DNA from: Nageia nagi
Taxonomy: Eukaryota; Pinophyta
Length of the DNA: 64,000 bases
Assembly: GCA_050084985.1 (NCBI GenBank)
Contig: JBITNC010000001.1
Span: 117,552,001 to 117,616,000, forward strand
Reading direction: 5' to 3'
Position 1 is the stretch's first letter; each line of letters opens with the position of its first letter. Shown here in pieces: positions 35,140-46,209 of the stretch. The notes under the pieces are model-generated. The model ran no database searches, was not told the DNA's origin, and saw only the letters and a list, made by a program, of their open reading frames with translations. Both the position numbers and the translations under genes were made by a program.

Positions 35140-35300
35140 AGAGGATTTATCATTATACATGAATTTTTGACCTACTTGGCTATGTAGGATATTTTGAGAG
35201 AGCTTTTAACTTCACTACTAAAATACCTATAAAACTTGAATTGGGTGTATGCATGTGTCTACTTGGTGCTTGTAAATTGAATGTTGTGGCTTGTATAAGA
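35140..35300 (+). pseudogene. PPR E-motif fragment, plus strand
   Basis: Plus strand reads IFDLLGYVGYFERAFNFTTK, IPIKLELGVCMCLLGACKLN and VVA. It is the best preserved copy of the segment joining the last PPR motif to the E motif. It lies in the opposite orientation to most copies in the window. Confidence 0.65.
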
Positions 35301-35488
35301 TATCTTTTGAATCACCTACTATACATGGTATAAAGTATTTTCTTCATTATGCCTATGTTTATAGGGAAAAATCATTTCATGTCATATAGTATAGTTGCAA
35401 TTGCCTCATATCATCTCTCTCTCCTCTCCTCTACCCATGCCTCTATATGGGCTTTTTCATTACCTAGCTTGTATGAGAATATTTTTAC

Positions 35489-37951
35489 TGTTAATCACAT
35501 AATGATAATGAGAGGGGGGGTGAATTAGTTTCTTAAGATTTAAAAACTCAAACCTAGAATGCTTAAAATAATGCAGTATAGAAATTGAAACAAAATAAGG
35601 CAAGCACATCATGTGACAATCACATAAAACCAAATATAATAAGGTTTACTATTTAGGATACATCCTTAAGAAAATACTTCTTGGATCATGGTCCAAATCT
35701 AGCCCAATGAAAAGCACCAATTTTACATTCATTTATTAGCACTAATTGGAAGGAGCACCAACCCCTAATTTTTGTAGGATCCACTGCAAGGATAACCAAC
35801 CCCTACATTCTTTAGCACTAATTGTAAGTGGCACCAACCCCTACATTTTGTAGCACCAATTGCAAGGAGCACCAACCCTATGCCAAGCACAAACTTGGAC
35901 TTCAAACTAGATCAAAAGATTGATATAAAAGTGTCATCACTATTCACAACACCCTCTCTGGTTTGTAGCTCATTATACATGTCGAAATTAGCTATGTATC
36001 TTGGAAATATGCAATCATTCTTAATAGCCTATGTTTTTTCCTCATTCATAATTTGTAATAGTTTTCTCATCATGGAAGACTTCTCTGATGACCATCCAAA
36101 ACCCCATGACTCTCTCCTGTCAACTTCCTCACATTGATACTTAGTTCAACATAATGGTTTCACACTATCAACTCTGATGCTCATTTGTTCATACACACTT
36201 TCAACCCTAATATCTTCTCTTCACTCATGAACCTTCACTAAGCATAACCACTTGCTAAGCTTTTTTACCATCAGCTATGAACTCTCTACTCACATAGACT
36301 CTATTATTCACTATCTCCCTTATCGTTCATACATATCTCAATCAGTAACCACTTGTCATAGCCAAACTAATTCTCTAATTTTTCATTTTAAAATTATTTG
36401 AACTTGTAGTATCCTTTGTTGTCTTAAAAAAAATTATATTTCATACTACTACAAATATTGCTTATCATGTTGTCTCTACAATTCCATTCCCCCTAAATAG
36501 AATACACTTTTGTCACCTCATTTGACTTCAGTAAAAAATTTCACACACTCTTACCATATCAGTGACTCACTTTTTTAACTATACACTTTCTTTTTCAATT
36601 TTGTTTACTAAAATATTATGATTAGCTATTATCAATGGTTTCAATCCTAAACCATGATTTTTAGTTACATACTTAAAATAGACATTCTAGTTACAAATTC
36701 ATCATGTTTAAGTTGCAATCACTTTTGATATAGTGTCTAAATGTAATTTAGACTTCAGAGCATTTTATAACCATTCTCATAACTATGAGCTAGGAAAAAC
36801 ACTTCTCCACATAATACATTGACCATCCACATATGACTCTAAACTCTTGCATAATACTTTGCACCTCCACACAAGACTTTAGGTTTTTGTATAACACTCT
36901 ATATCTCTACATAAGGCTTTTGATAACTCCATAATGTAGTCTTTGACTACACAAGCCCTTTGTTCTTCACATAAGCATTTAATCCTTCGGATAATGGTTT
37001 TAAACTTCCACACAATCACTTATATCTCTACATACGATCCTTTTTATTTGTATGATTCTTTTACACACTATTTCACATTAGTTCTCAAGCTTCGTATAAG
37101 CTTCTTGCTTCTCTGCATAAGATTGGAGTCTATCACATAAGCATTGCATTATTTTTCCAAGCTTGTATCATCCACATAAGAGCTTAATCATCTATGCAAT
37201 GCTTTTAGTTTTTGCATAAGGCTTGCATTTTTGCATAAGGATCATTTCTCCACATAAGTTCTTTAGCCTCCACACAAGGTTTTGCTTCTCTACATAAGCC
37301 CTTGTATGATCTTATAAAGTTTCCACATGAGACTTTTAATCTCTGCACAAGGTTTGACTTCCCCACATAAGCTTTTTTTTTACTGCATAAAATCTTTATT
37401 CTTCACATAAGGTCTCTCCATAAGCCTATATATATCTACATAATGCTTTTAACCTCCACATAAGACTTGACCACATAAGGATAAGTTTTTTTCGCATAAG
37501 CCTATGATTCTCTGCATAAGATTGTAATTGTTCACATAATTATTTCACACAAGGTTATGTTTCTTTGCACAAGGTCTTATTTCTTTGCATAAGCATTTTG
37601 GTTGTCTTGATAATGCTTGTTTTCACTATATAAGCCTTGTGTTCATCGTATAAACCCTATTTTGATCACATAAGCCCTGATTTTAGTTGCATAAGCCTTG
37701 TTTTGAATGCATAAGCTTCTTTACCATTACATAATGGCTATTACCACCACATAAAGATTGTTACCACCATATAAACTTGTTTACTATTGCATAAGCTTGT
37801 TGAATTTTACACAAGGTATTCCAAGGTGCATCTTCGTTGATAGTTTTGTATGAGGACTTGTATTTTATATTTTAACATTGTGCATTTTGACATAGAAATA
37901 TTATTCTCTTTGAAAATCAATGACAACACTAACACAAGCAAATGGCCAACA
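35489..37951 (-). repeat. Left (3') LTR of the gag-only element, with CATAAG minisatellite
   Basis: It begins TGTTAATCACATAATG with the GAGAGGGGGGTGAAT block common in this LTR class and ends GGCCAACA. 35740-35880 has three copies of a 45-bp GCACCAACCCCTACA unit. About 36780-37810 is a 1-kb array of roughly 28-32-bp units centred on CACATAAG/GCATAAG. Confidence 0.88.
36780..37810. repeat. CATAAG-centred minisatellite, copy in left LTR
   Basis: More than twenty CATAAG hexamers recur at intervals of roughly 28-32 bp, each followed by pyrimidine-rich filler (CTTTTAACCTCCACATAAG type). Spacing and filler vary strongly, so it is an old, diverged array. Confidence 0.8.
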
Positions 37952-37965
37952 ATCTCCCCCTTTTT
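37952..37965 (-). other. Polypurine tract of the gag-only element
   Basis: The plus strand ATCTCCCCCTTTTT corresponds to AAAAAGGGGGAGAT on the sense strand, immediately before the 3' LTR. Confidence 0.75.
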
Positions 37966-40900
37966 CATTGTTATCAAAACTCTAAGAAATAGCAATATAA
38001 CACTCATATTAGCATCATCATTGCAATACTATCATTCAAGCATGAATTTCATCATGATAGCTCTAATGACCATCCATATAATCATATCTTCACTTATCAA
38101 TAACTATAATCATAATTGTTCTAATGAGAACTCCAATAGCCATGGGCTATTCACAATAATACCAAAACATTTACCATTATGACATCTTTATTAATTCCAA
38201 GAACCATCTATAAATAACTCCATCATGTTCAAACATCATCACCATCTTCTTGACAACTATAGTAGTTTAGATAACATACTTCAACAATACAGCTAATAGA
38301 TATATTGGATGAAGAACTTTTGTGATGAGTTGTAGATCTAATAAGGTCTGTAAGTAATCTTAAATAACATATGCTAAGGCTATAGACTCCAAGAGACTTG
38401 GCAAGCACCAACCTTGAACCCAACTAACTTTAATGTAACTTTGTTAGTAGCCAACAAGATGTGGATATAGTTTGGCAACCTCACTCAATCTCCTTAGCAA
38501 AATAATTTCTTAAGCAAGGATCAGCCATAATATATAATCAATAAGTTATCACTCTAGCAATAGCCTTTGACCAACATAACAAGCACTATAATGATCAATA
38601 ACACCATCCATATTCAAAACAACTCTATCAGTGACATATGGGAACTTGAATGTAGAGAAATATAACATTGAAGTAGACCATCATCATTTGGTAACTTTTA
38701 ACTATGCAACAACATCATTGAACTTACTAATATCCCAACACAACAAAAACAATATTTGGTCTTTAATCTAATTGTTATAGTTCCAATGGGCACACAACTT
38801 GCCATAACTACATATTCATCACCACATCTTAACATCATTGGTACATAAACAATTAGATAACATCGATATGGACTTAGATGTATCAGTATGAATCATATTG
38901 CTAGGAGTATCATCCAAAAAAGAACCATATTTGGACAAATTTAAATCAATAGTCAACTTATCCTTCAACCAATGATCAAATTAATAACATAGAGTATATG
39001 CGACTGAGTATTAGTAGTTTCCATTCCTGGTAGTATCAATTAGTCATGCATCCAACACTGATCTTATCGATAACTCTAACAATATCAATATAAGCATTAG
39101 CTTTCTTACACTAGTTACAATAATCAACTCCACCATACTAAATCCAATTAGAAAACTTATACAAACATAATTTTATTGTAACATGGATTGATATCACAAT
39201 GTATATGGTTAGTACCAACAAGCATTCATGGATCCATTCAATATCACTATGAAAACTCTACCATAATCATGAGATTTTATAGCTTGTACCTTCAAACTAA
39301 AGGCAACAAGACTTAGAAAAATCATTTTCTATGTTAAATAAGTTGTAGTATTAATTTCAATATAAAAACAACTTAATATTGATCTTTCCAGTCAGCACCA
39401 TACCTTCTCATGAAAGCATATATTCCCCTTTACTTCTATTTTTCCATCCTCAGGTAACCTTTCTAGAGTAGGAGCTTTAGAATTTTCTTGAACTACTCCC
39501 CCTAAGGATGTGCTCACATTGACCTGTTAATGATGTGGAAGTGTGAGCACTTCCAATTCTTATCTAGATTTACTCAATTGGCCAATGAAATAGGCCTCCA
39601 CATTAGCTTTCTTTCTCTAGACCTTTTTGCTCCTGGGTATAAATTTATCATCAATCTTGTCTTGTTCATCATTTTGTCATTTTTCTTTTGAGTTTATCTT
39701 TTTGCACTCTTGAAGGAGGGGTGTTCTTTAATGTTTGATGTCTAGGTTGATGTTTTGCTTATCTTGGCTACATTCTTTGTGGATGATGAGCTTTCCTATC
39801 ATGCCAGCTATTGGAAAAAAAAGATTCTATTCAAAACCTTGCTAGATGCCCATGATTGTGATATTTAAAACATTGTACATCTTATTCAATTTGAGGTACA
39901 TATAAATATCTACCAAAATAATTTTGTTCTAATGTTTATTATGTAATTAGATGCTATATTACCATCAATGACACCTAAAGCATTGAACACTATCATCTCA
40001 TATAGAATTAAATTATCTTTTCTTGGCTAAGTCTCTATGCATGACACTTGACTTACATCTAGTTGTCTTTGATCATATTGATTGCATTTAAAATAATAAC
40101 CATAAATTGCATTATCATAGATAGGATGAGATGGATAAAAACTAATTTGTTGATGTTGATTTGTTGTAAATCTTCTTTAATATAGGTAACTTGATTGATG
40201 GTGTTGATGAGTTGCTCCTTGATATCTTCTCTTCTTGTTATCTAGTCTTTTATGCTTTAACTGATTATTTGTTCTTTTGCACTTAGCTTCTTTATCTTTT
40301 TTGAGTATCAACTTCATGATCTTTTTACCTTGTTCCCATAGCATTGCAAGTCCTATTTTATATAGCTTAAGAGGATGAGGGTTACTTTGCATAATATCCA
40401 AGATCAAACTTGATCTTAGGGTCTCTCTGTTGTCTTAGCATGTCATCCATTATCCCAGTTCCCTTCTCAAACTTGAGGTTGATGATAATTTTTGATCAGC
40501 CTAATCTAATTAGCTTTTTAATAAAATAATCTCTACTGCAAGTTCATTATAGGATGCTTCTTTCTCCCTTGTTTGCAATGTGATGGCTTCTTCCACTTGT
40601 GGCTTTAGATACCGAATAACTTTACTTGTTGTCTCTTCATGCCTATTGCATTATTTTGCATTTAGTATCAAGTCTTCCTCCTTTTCCAAGGTTTCTTCCT
40701 CATTTTCCAAGGTTTCTTCCAACTATATATTCAAGTTGTTAAACTCTTCATAAGATGTTCTATAGACTTTACCATTTATATAAGCTTATATATTCTTATC
40801 TTGTTTGAAGTATGATCTCCATATTCATTCAATTTCTTGTACATTCTCTTATTATTCCTTCTTTTAGCATTCAAGTCTTCAAGGGAAGTTAGGAGCTCTG

Positions 40901-41159
40901 ATCCAAGAATGAATATTGCTTCTATCTCTTCATCTTTATACTCTTGTAGGTTATCATGTTTATTTTCTTTATCTTCTATACCTAATACTTCATCTAAATC
41001 AGGAATTTCATTTATCTTTGCAATTGGGGATAAAAATTCTTCATTGGATTTATCTGATGAGCTTTATCAAATTTGAGTGCCTTTTTAGTTCCTTTCCTTT
41101 TTCTCATTTTAAATAATCCAAGATATCCCTAAACTAGTTAAGCTTATCTTTTAAGACTT
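37966..41159 (-). pseudogene. Interior of the gag-only element (gag-like frame and noncoding tail)
   Basis: The 5' half on the sense strand (41150 down to about 39650) reads as broken coding sequence. It has acidic and lysine-rich stretches (LTSLEDLNAKRRNNKRMYKK, about 40890-40830), a KKPWKMRKKPWKRRKT-type repeat near 40700, an open piece at 40407-40177 rich in K/Q, and a zinc-knuckle trace QCFKYHNHGHLAR near 39880-39840. The 3' half (about 39400-37966) has no coding content I can recognise. No pol motif is present, which supports the non-autonomous reading. Confidence 0.6.
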
Positions 41160-41174
41160 GGCTCTGATACCAAT
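41160..41174 (-). other. Primer-binding site of the gag-only element
   Basis: Plus strand GGCTCTGATACCAAT gives TGGTATCAGAGCC on the sense strand, complementary to plant initiator Met tRNA. Confidence 0.85.
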
Positions 41175-43554
41175 TATTAGTCACACAAACTGACACTGAG
41201 AGGGGGGTGAATGAATATCTTCCACTTTAAAACCTCAATTCTAGAATGCTTATAAAAATGTAGTATATAAACTGAAACAAAACAAGGCAAGTACATCAAG
41301 AGATAATCACACAATAAAAGATATAATGAGTTTCACCATTTAGGCTATATCCCTGAGAAAAGACTACTTGGATCATGGTCCAAATCCAACCCAATGCATA
41401 GTACCAACTTTACATTCATTTATTAGAACCAATCAAAGAAGTAAAAACCCCTAAGTTCTATAGTGCCCACTATAATGAGAACAAATCCTTATGATCTACA
41501 ACACCAACTGCAAGGAGCACCAACCCCTACATTCTACAACACACACTACAAGGAACACTAACCCCTACACAACAACTAACTTGGACTTCAAACTATATAA
41601 AAATATTGATATAAAAATGCTTCGCTATTCACATCACTCTCTCTAGTCTATACCTCATTATAAATGAAAAACTTGGCTATGTCCCTTGGAAATATGTAGT
41701 CATTCTTCATAGCCCATGTTTCGCCCTCATTGATAATTTGTAACAATTTTCTCACCCATGGAAGACTTCTTCGATAACCATCCAAAACCCCATGGCTCTC
41801 TCTTTTTCAACTTCCTTGTCTTGATACTCATTCCAACACAATGGCTTCTCACTATCATCTCTGTTTCTCATTTGTTCATACATACTTTCAACCATGTCAT
41901 CTTCTCTTCACTCATGTGCATTCACTAGACATCAACACTTGTTAAGTTTTTTGGTCATTAGCTATGAACTCTCTGCTCACATAGACTCCACTATTCATTT
42001 CTCTCTTATTATTCATACATATCTCAATAAGCAACCACTTCTCATAGAAAACTACTTCTCTCATTGCCATTTTAAAACTATTTAGAACTTGCAATCTCCT
42101 TTGTTGTCTTAATAGAAAATTACATATCATAATTCTACCAATCCTTCTTATTATATTATCTCTACAATTTCATTCTCCCTAATTGGCATACACTTCTATC
42201 ACCTCATTCTACCTTTAGCAAAATGTTTCACACACTCTCACCATAAGAATGACTCACTTTTTTTACTCTACACTTTATTTTTCTATTTTATTTTACTAAA
42301 ATATTCTAACCAGCTATTATCAATGGTTTCAGCCCTCAACCATGATTTTTCAGTTACATACTTGGAATAGCCATTTAGTTACAAAGTCATCATGTTCAAG
42401 CTACTAATCACTTTTGATACAAGTGTCCAAATGCAATTAAGACTTCATAAGCACTTTACAACCATAATCATAACTGTAGGTTGGGAAAAATACTTCTCCA
42501 CATAATACATTGATCCTCTGCATAAGACTTTACACTGTCACATAACACTTTTCACCTCTGTACAAGACTTTGGGTTTTTGCATAACACTCTATGTCTCTG
42601 CATAAGGCTTTTGATAACTGCATAATATCTTTTCTAACTACACAAGCCCTTCCTTCTTCATATAAGCATTTAAGCCTTGGCATAAGGGTTTGAATCTTCC
42701 ACAAAATTGCTTAGACCTTTGCATATGAGCCTTTTTTCCATATAAGTCTCTTTAGACATTATAAGACTGGGGTCTACTGCATAAGCATTTCATTGTTCAC
42801 CCAAACCTTGTATTGTCTGCATAAGAGCTTAATCCTCTTCACAATACTTTAACTTTTCGCATAAGACCTTTGATATCTATAAAAGGTTTCACTTCTCTGC
42901 ATAAGCCCTTGTCTAATTGTATAAATTTTTTGCATAAGACTTTTTATCTCTACACAAGGTTCTGCTTCCTTGCATAAGCCCCTATTTGATCGCATAAACT
43001 CTTTATTCTATGCATAAGGTATCTACATAAGCTTATATCTTCCCACATAACACTTTTAACCTTTGCATAAGACTTGACCAAATAAAGTTAAGTTTGTTTG
43101 CATAAGCTATGATTCTGCATATAAGATTATAACAATCCACATAAGCCTTCCACATAAGGTTAATGCTCTCTACATAAGGTTTGTGCTCTCCCATAAGGTC
43201 ATGTCTATCCACATAAGGTCTTCTTTCTTCGCATAAGCATTTGGTTGTTTGCATAAGGCTATTTTTCACCGTATAAGTCTTATTTTCATCACATAAACCC
43301 TATTTTGATTACATAAGCCCTATTTTGACCACATAAGCTTGTTTACCACTGTATAAGGGTTGTTACCACTACATAAGCTTTTTTACTACCACATAAGCTT
43401 ATTAATTTTTTCATAAGGTATTCTATGGTGCATCTTAGCCTAATAGCTTTATGTGAGGAATTGTCTTTGATATTTTGACATTGTGCATATTGACATGGTC
43501 TCCTTATGCTCTTTGATAATCAATGACAACACTAACACAAGAAAATGGTCATCC
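41175..43554 (-). repeat. Right (5') LTR of the gag-only element
   Basis: It starts TATTAGTCACACAAAC (the canonical TG mutated to TA) followed by GAGAGGGGGGTGAAT and ends GGTCATCC, directly before the TTTAC duplication. The CATAAG array occupies about 42490-43410. It aligns end to end with 35489-37951. Confidence 0.88.
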
Positions 43555-43559
43555 TTTAC

Positions 43560-43900
43560 AAATAAATTATGATATGATATAAAATTATTTAAATACACCA
43601 TATGATCCAAAAAATGGCTTGGAGAAGGAAACCAATTGTTCAACCCAAAAACTTTCTTAAACGAGAGCAACTATTTAACCTAAAAATTTCCTAAGTTTCA
43701 AAAATAGTACAAAAGTGGTAAGTTGGCATCTTTGTTGTACCCATGAAATTGTGTTTGCATTGTGCATCTTCCACATTTTCCATACATATCTATTTGGTTT
43801 TATGATTCATTTCAAATTTTCAAACAATTGCTATTTTGGTGTGGATGTGATTACTTGGTGCTTGTAAATTGAATGTTGTGCTAGCAATACTGTAGAGTAT
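43560..43900. repeat. Dispersed repeat copy with PPR fragments
   Basis: 43570-43720 matches 34080-34200 (ACACCATATGATCCAAAA, GGCTTGGAGAAGGAAA, CAACCCAAAAA). 43730-43880 then carries a minus-strand PPR trace and a plus-strand LLGACKLNVV-like trace. The same composite is therefore found on both sides of the gag-only element. Confidence 0.5.
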
Positions 43901-43909
43901 ATTTGAATC

Positions 43910-44260
43910 ATTTGAGAAATAATTGGAACTGTAGAGCATATTTGAATAATATCATATCATATGGTGTACTTAAATCATTTCATATCATATGTTGGTTTCA
44001 TATCATATGATACAATTGCATTATTTCAAACCAATATGGTGTACTTGGATCATTTCATATATCATATTGTGCACTTGGATCATTTCATATCATATGGTAC
44101 AGTAGCATCATTTCAAACCAATATGGTGTAATTAGAACATTTCATATCATATGTTGGTGCATTGGGATAATTTTATATCATATGCTGGTGCATTTGAATA
44201 ATTTTATAAATTATGTTGGTGCATTTGGATCATTTTCTATCATATGGTGCACTTATCATG
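43910..44260. repeat. Tandem repeat of TGGATCATTTCATATCATATG
   Basis: About nine imperfect copies of a 30-35-bp unit containing CATTTCATATCATATGGTG, with CATATG palindromes. A weak relative occurs at 35370-35410. Confidence 0.7.
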
Positions 44261-44760
44261 AACATACCTTTATCTTTTCATCATCATCATCATTATATAT
44301 ATATAGATTGACTGGTCAGTTTCATTAGGCCATCCTTTGACAGCCCATGGTTAGCATCATAATTGGGTTCATTATGATTAAGCTCTGGTGCCTTGGGTAA
44401 CCAAGGATATTGTAGCTTGAAAGCATTATTTCATTTGGAAGAAAGCTTCCATGCTACGCCTTTTTGAAAAAACAATGTGAATACTATGTGATGGTTCTAA
44501 ATTATCACATTAAAATATAAAACGACAGCTAAAATTGCCACTTAAAAGAATAAGAAGGTGGGTTGCATGATGATTTAATCCGCCTTCATCAGTCAATAAA
44601 AAGGCAGCTTATAACTACCTCGTTATGACATTAAATGATGGTTTCGATCACTTTATACGGGCAATTTTTAGCCATCATCGTAGAAAGGGGAGTTTTGGTG
44701 GCGATAGACGAATAACCACCAAAAAATATATTAGCCAACAGTTTAAAACCACCCCAATAG
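44261..44760. other. Unclassified stretch with higher CpG content
   Basis: No protein match. It has a (CAT)n(TA)n microsatellite at about 44277-44308 and, at 44520-44720, CpG-containing sequence (GACGAATAACCACC, GATGGTTTCGATCAC) unlike the AT-rich surroundings. It may be a younger insertion. Confidence 0.3.
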
Positions 44761-44769
44761 CCCTTTTTG

Positions 44770-45320
44770 GTCTAGTTCTACTGATAAGATGTGGAATTTG
44801 TAAGCAATTTGATCATTATGTGAAAGAATGTCGCAAAAAAAAGGAGAATAAGCAAAATGAACAAAGTTGGAAAATAGTCTAATGACAACATGATAAGAAG
44901 AAGGAATAGGATCATAACAAGAATCCTCCACAATCACAATAGAAACAATTTAACCAACAAAAGAGCTTGGTAATGAGGAATCTTTATGTTGCATTCAATG
45001 TTATTGAAGATAATAACCATGAATATAGTTTGGATGAGGAAGTTATGGATGTGGAAGGAATGATAGATGATAAGTTGGCAAGATTATTTAACCAAAGGAA
45101 ATGAGATTGGAAGGAAGATACTCAAGATTTTGAAACACGATAGGAATGTAGGGAAGACGAAGATGAAATCCCACTAAGGCAAATGACAAGATTCAAGAAA
45201 ACTCCAAATATAGAAAAAGCATATGTAGAGCATCCATCCCAAAGTGAAGTTAGAGAGAAAATGATAGAGAAAGATCTTGCAAATGGTCGACGATCATCAA
45301 CTCACTCTTGATCAGGTCAC
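44770..45320 (+). pseudogene. Retrotransposon gag fragment with CCHC zinc knuckle
   Basis: Plus strand reads IRCGICKQFDHYVKECRKKK (44790-44850), a C-X2-C-X4-H-X4-C knuckle, followed by lysine- and glutamine-rich sequence, VMRNLYVAFNVIEDNNHEYS and VMDVEGMIDDKLARLFNQRK with stops, ending near 45310. The family is unclear. Confidence 0.6.
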
Positions 45321-45854
45321 TAACACTCAACCTACCTTTGGGTTGAGTAAAGGCTTTCTTGAATAAATTGTTCAAGTAATGGAGGTGCAGTTGGACTGCA
45401 ATGAAACTGTAACTCAAATGCATCTCAGCTACGTTTGTGATAGATTAATTGGATAGAGTAGGCTACATTGTGAATACAATTGGATAGCATTTGAATTTGA
45501 TCAGTTATGTTTTAGTTGTTGTTTCAATGACTTTTAACTACTTACAGGTGTAACTGGGTAGCTAGTTTAAGTAGAAACCAATTTTGTGACTAGTTTTGGG
45601 ATCTAACTAAAACCCATCATTTTTTTGTTAATATAATTTATTATTAGCAATAAAAAAATTTGAAAAATCAACAACCTTTGGTCAAGTTTTGAATACAATC
45701 AACCTTAATACCATAAGGTTACTAAGCTTTTTGAATCTAGTTACAAATTAAGGTATTGTTGGGAATACGAAAAAAATAACCTCTTATGGTGTATTCTTCA
45801 AACTAATTGCATGTAGAATTGAATTCATACAATGATATAACATCAAAGAAAGAA

Positions 45855-46209
45855 CATTACCTTGTGAAAAACTTTAGAGATACATTTTCAAGGTCATTTC
45901 CTTTGAACAATGAATCACTTTAGCAACTTCAACATACAATGAATCTATTGTTTGAATTTTCACCATGATAAAATGGAACATTACCTAAGGATGAGTAAAC
46001 ACTAGTATATGGCAACAACATATTTTTCCCCCCATTACCTTGTGAAAAACTTTAGAGATGCATTTTCAAGGTCATTTCCTTTGAACCATGAATCACTTTA
46101 GCAACTTCATCATACAATGAATCTATTGTTTGAATTTTCACTATGATAAAATGGAACATTACCTAAGGATGAGCAAACACTAGTATATGGTAACAACATA
46201 TTTTTCCTC
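45855..46209. repeat. 178-bp tandem duplication
   Basis: The segment starting CATTACCTTGTGAAAAAC at 45855 is repeated from 46033, with only a few differences. It has no coding content. Confidence 0.9.

Larger units (their letters stand above)
35489..43554 (-). mobile_element. Complete gag-only LTR element (large retrotransposon derivative)
   Basis: 8066 bp on the minus strand, flanked by a perfect 5-bp target duplication TTTAC (35484-35488 and 43555-43559). LTRs are 35489-37951 (2463 bp) and 41175-43554 (2380 bp). A polypurine tract complement (ATCTCCCCCTTTTT) follows the left LTR and a primer-site complement (GCTCTGATACCAAT) precedes the right one. The 3.2-kb interior shows only gag-like content, with a CCHC remnant near 39860; no protease, RT, RNase H or integrase is recognisable. 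It would therefore have depended on another element's enzymes. LTR divergence by eye is clearly higher than for copia-1. Confidence 0.9.
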
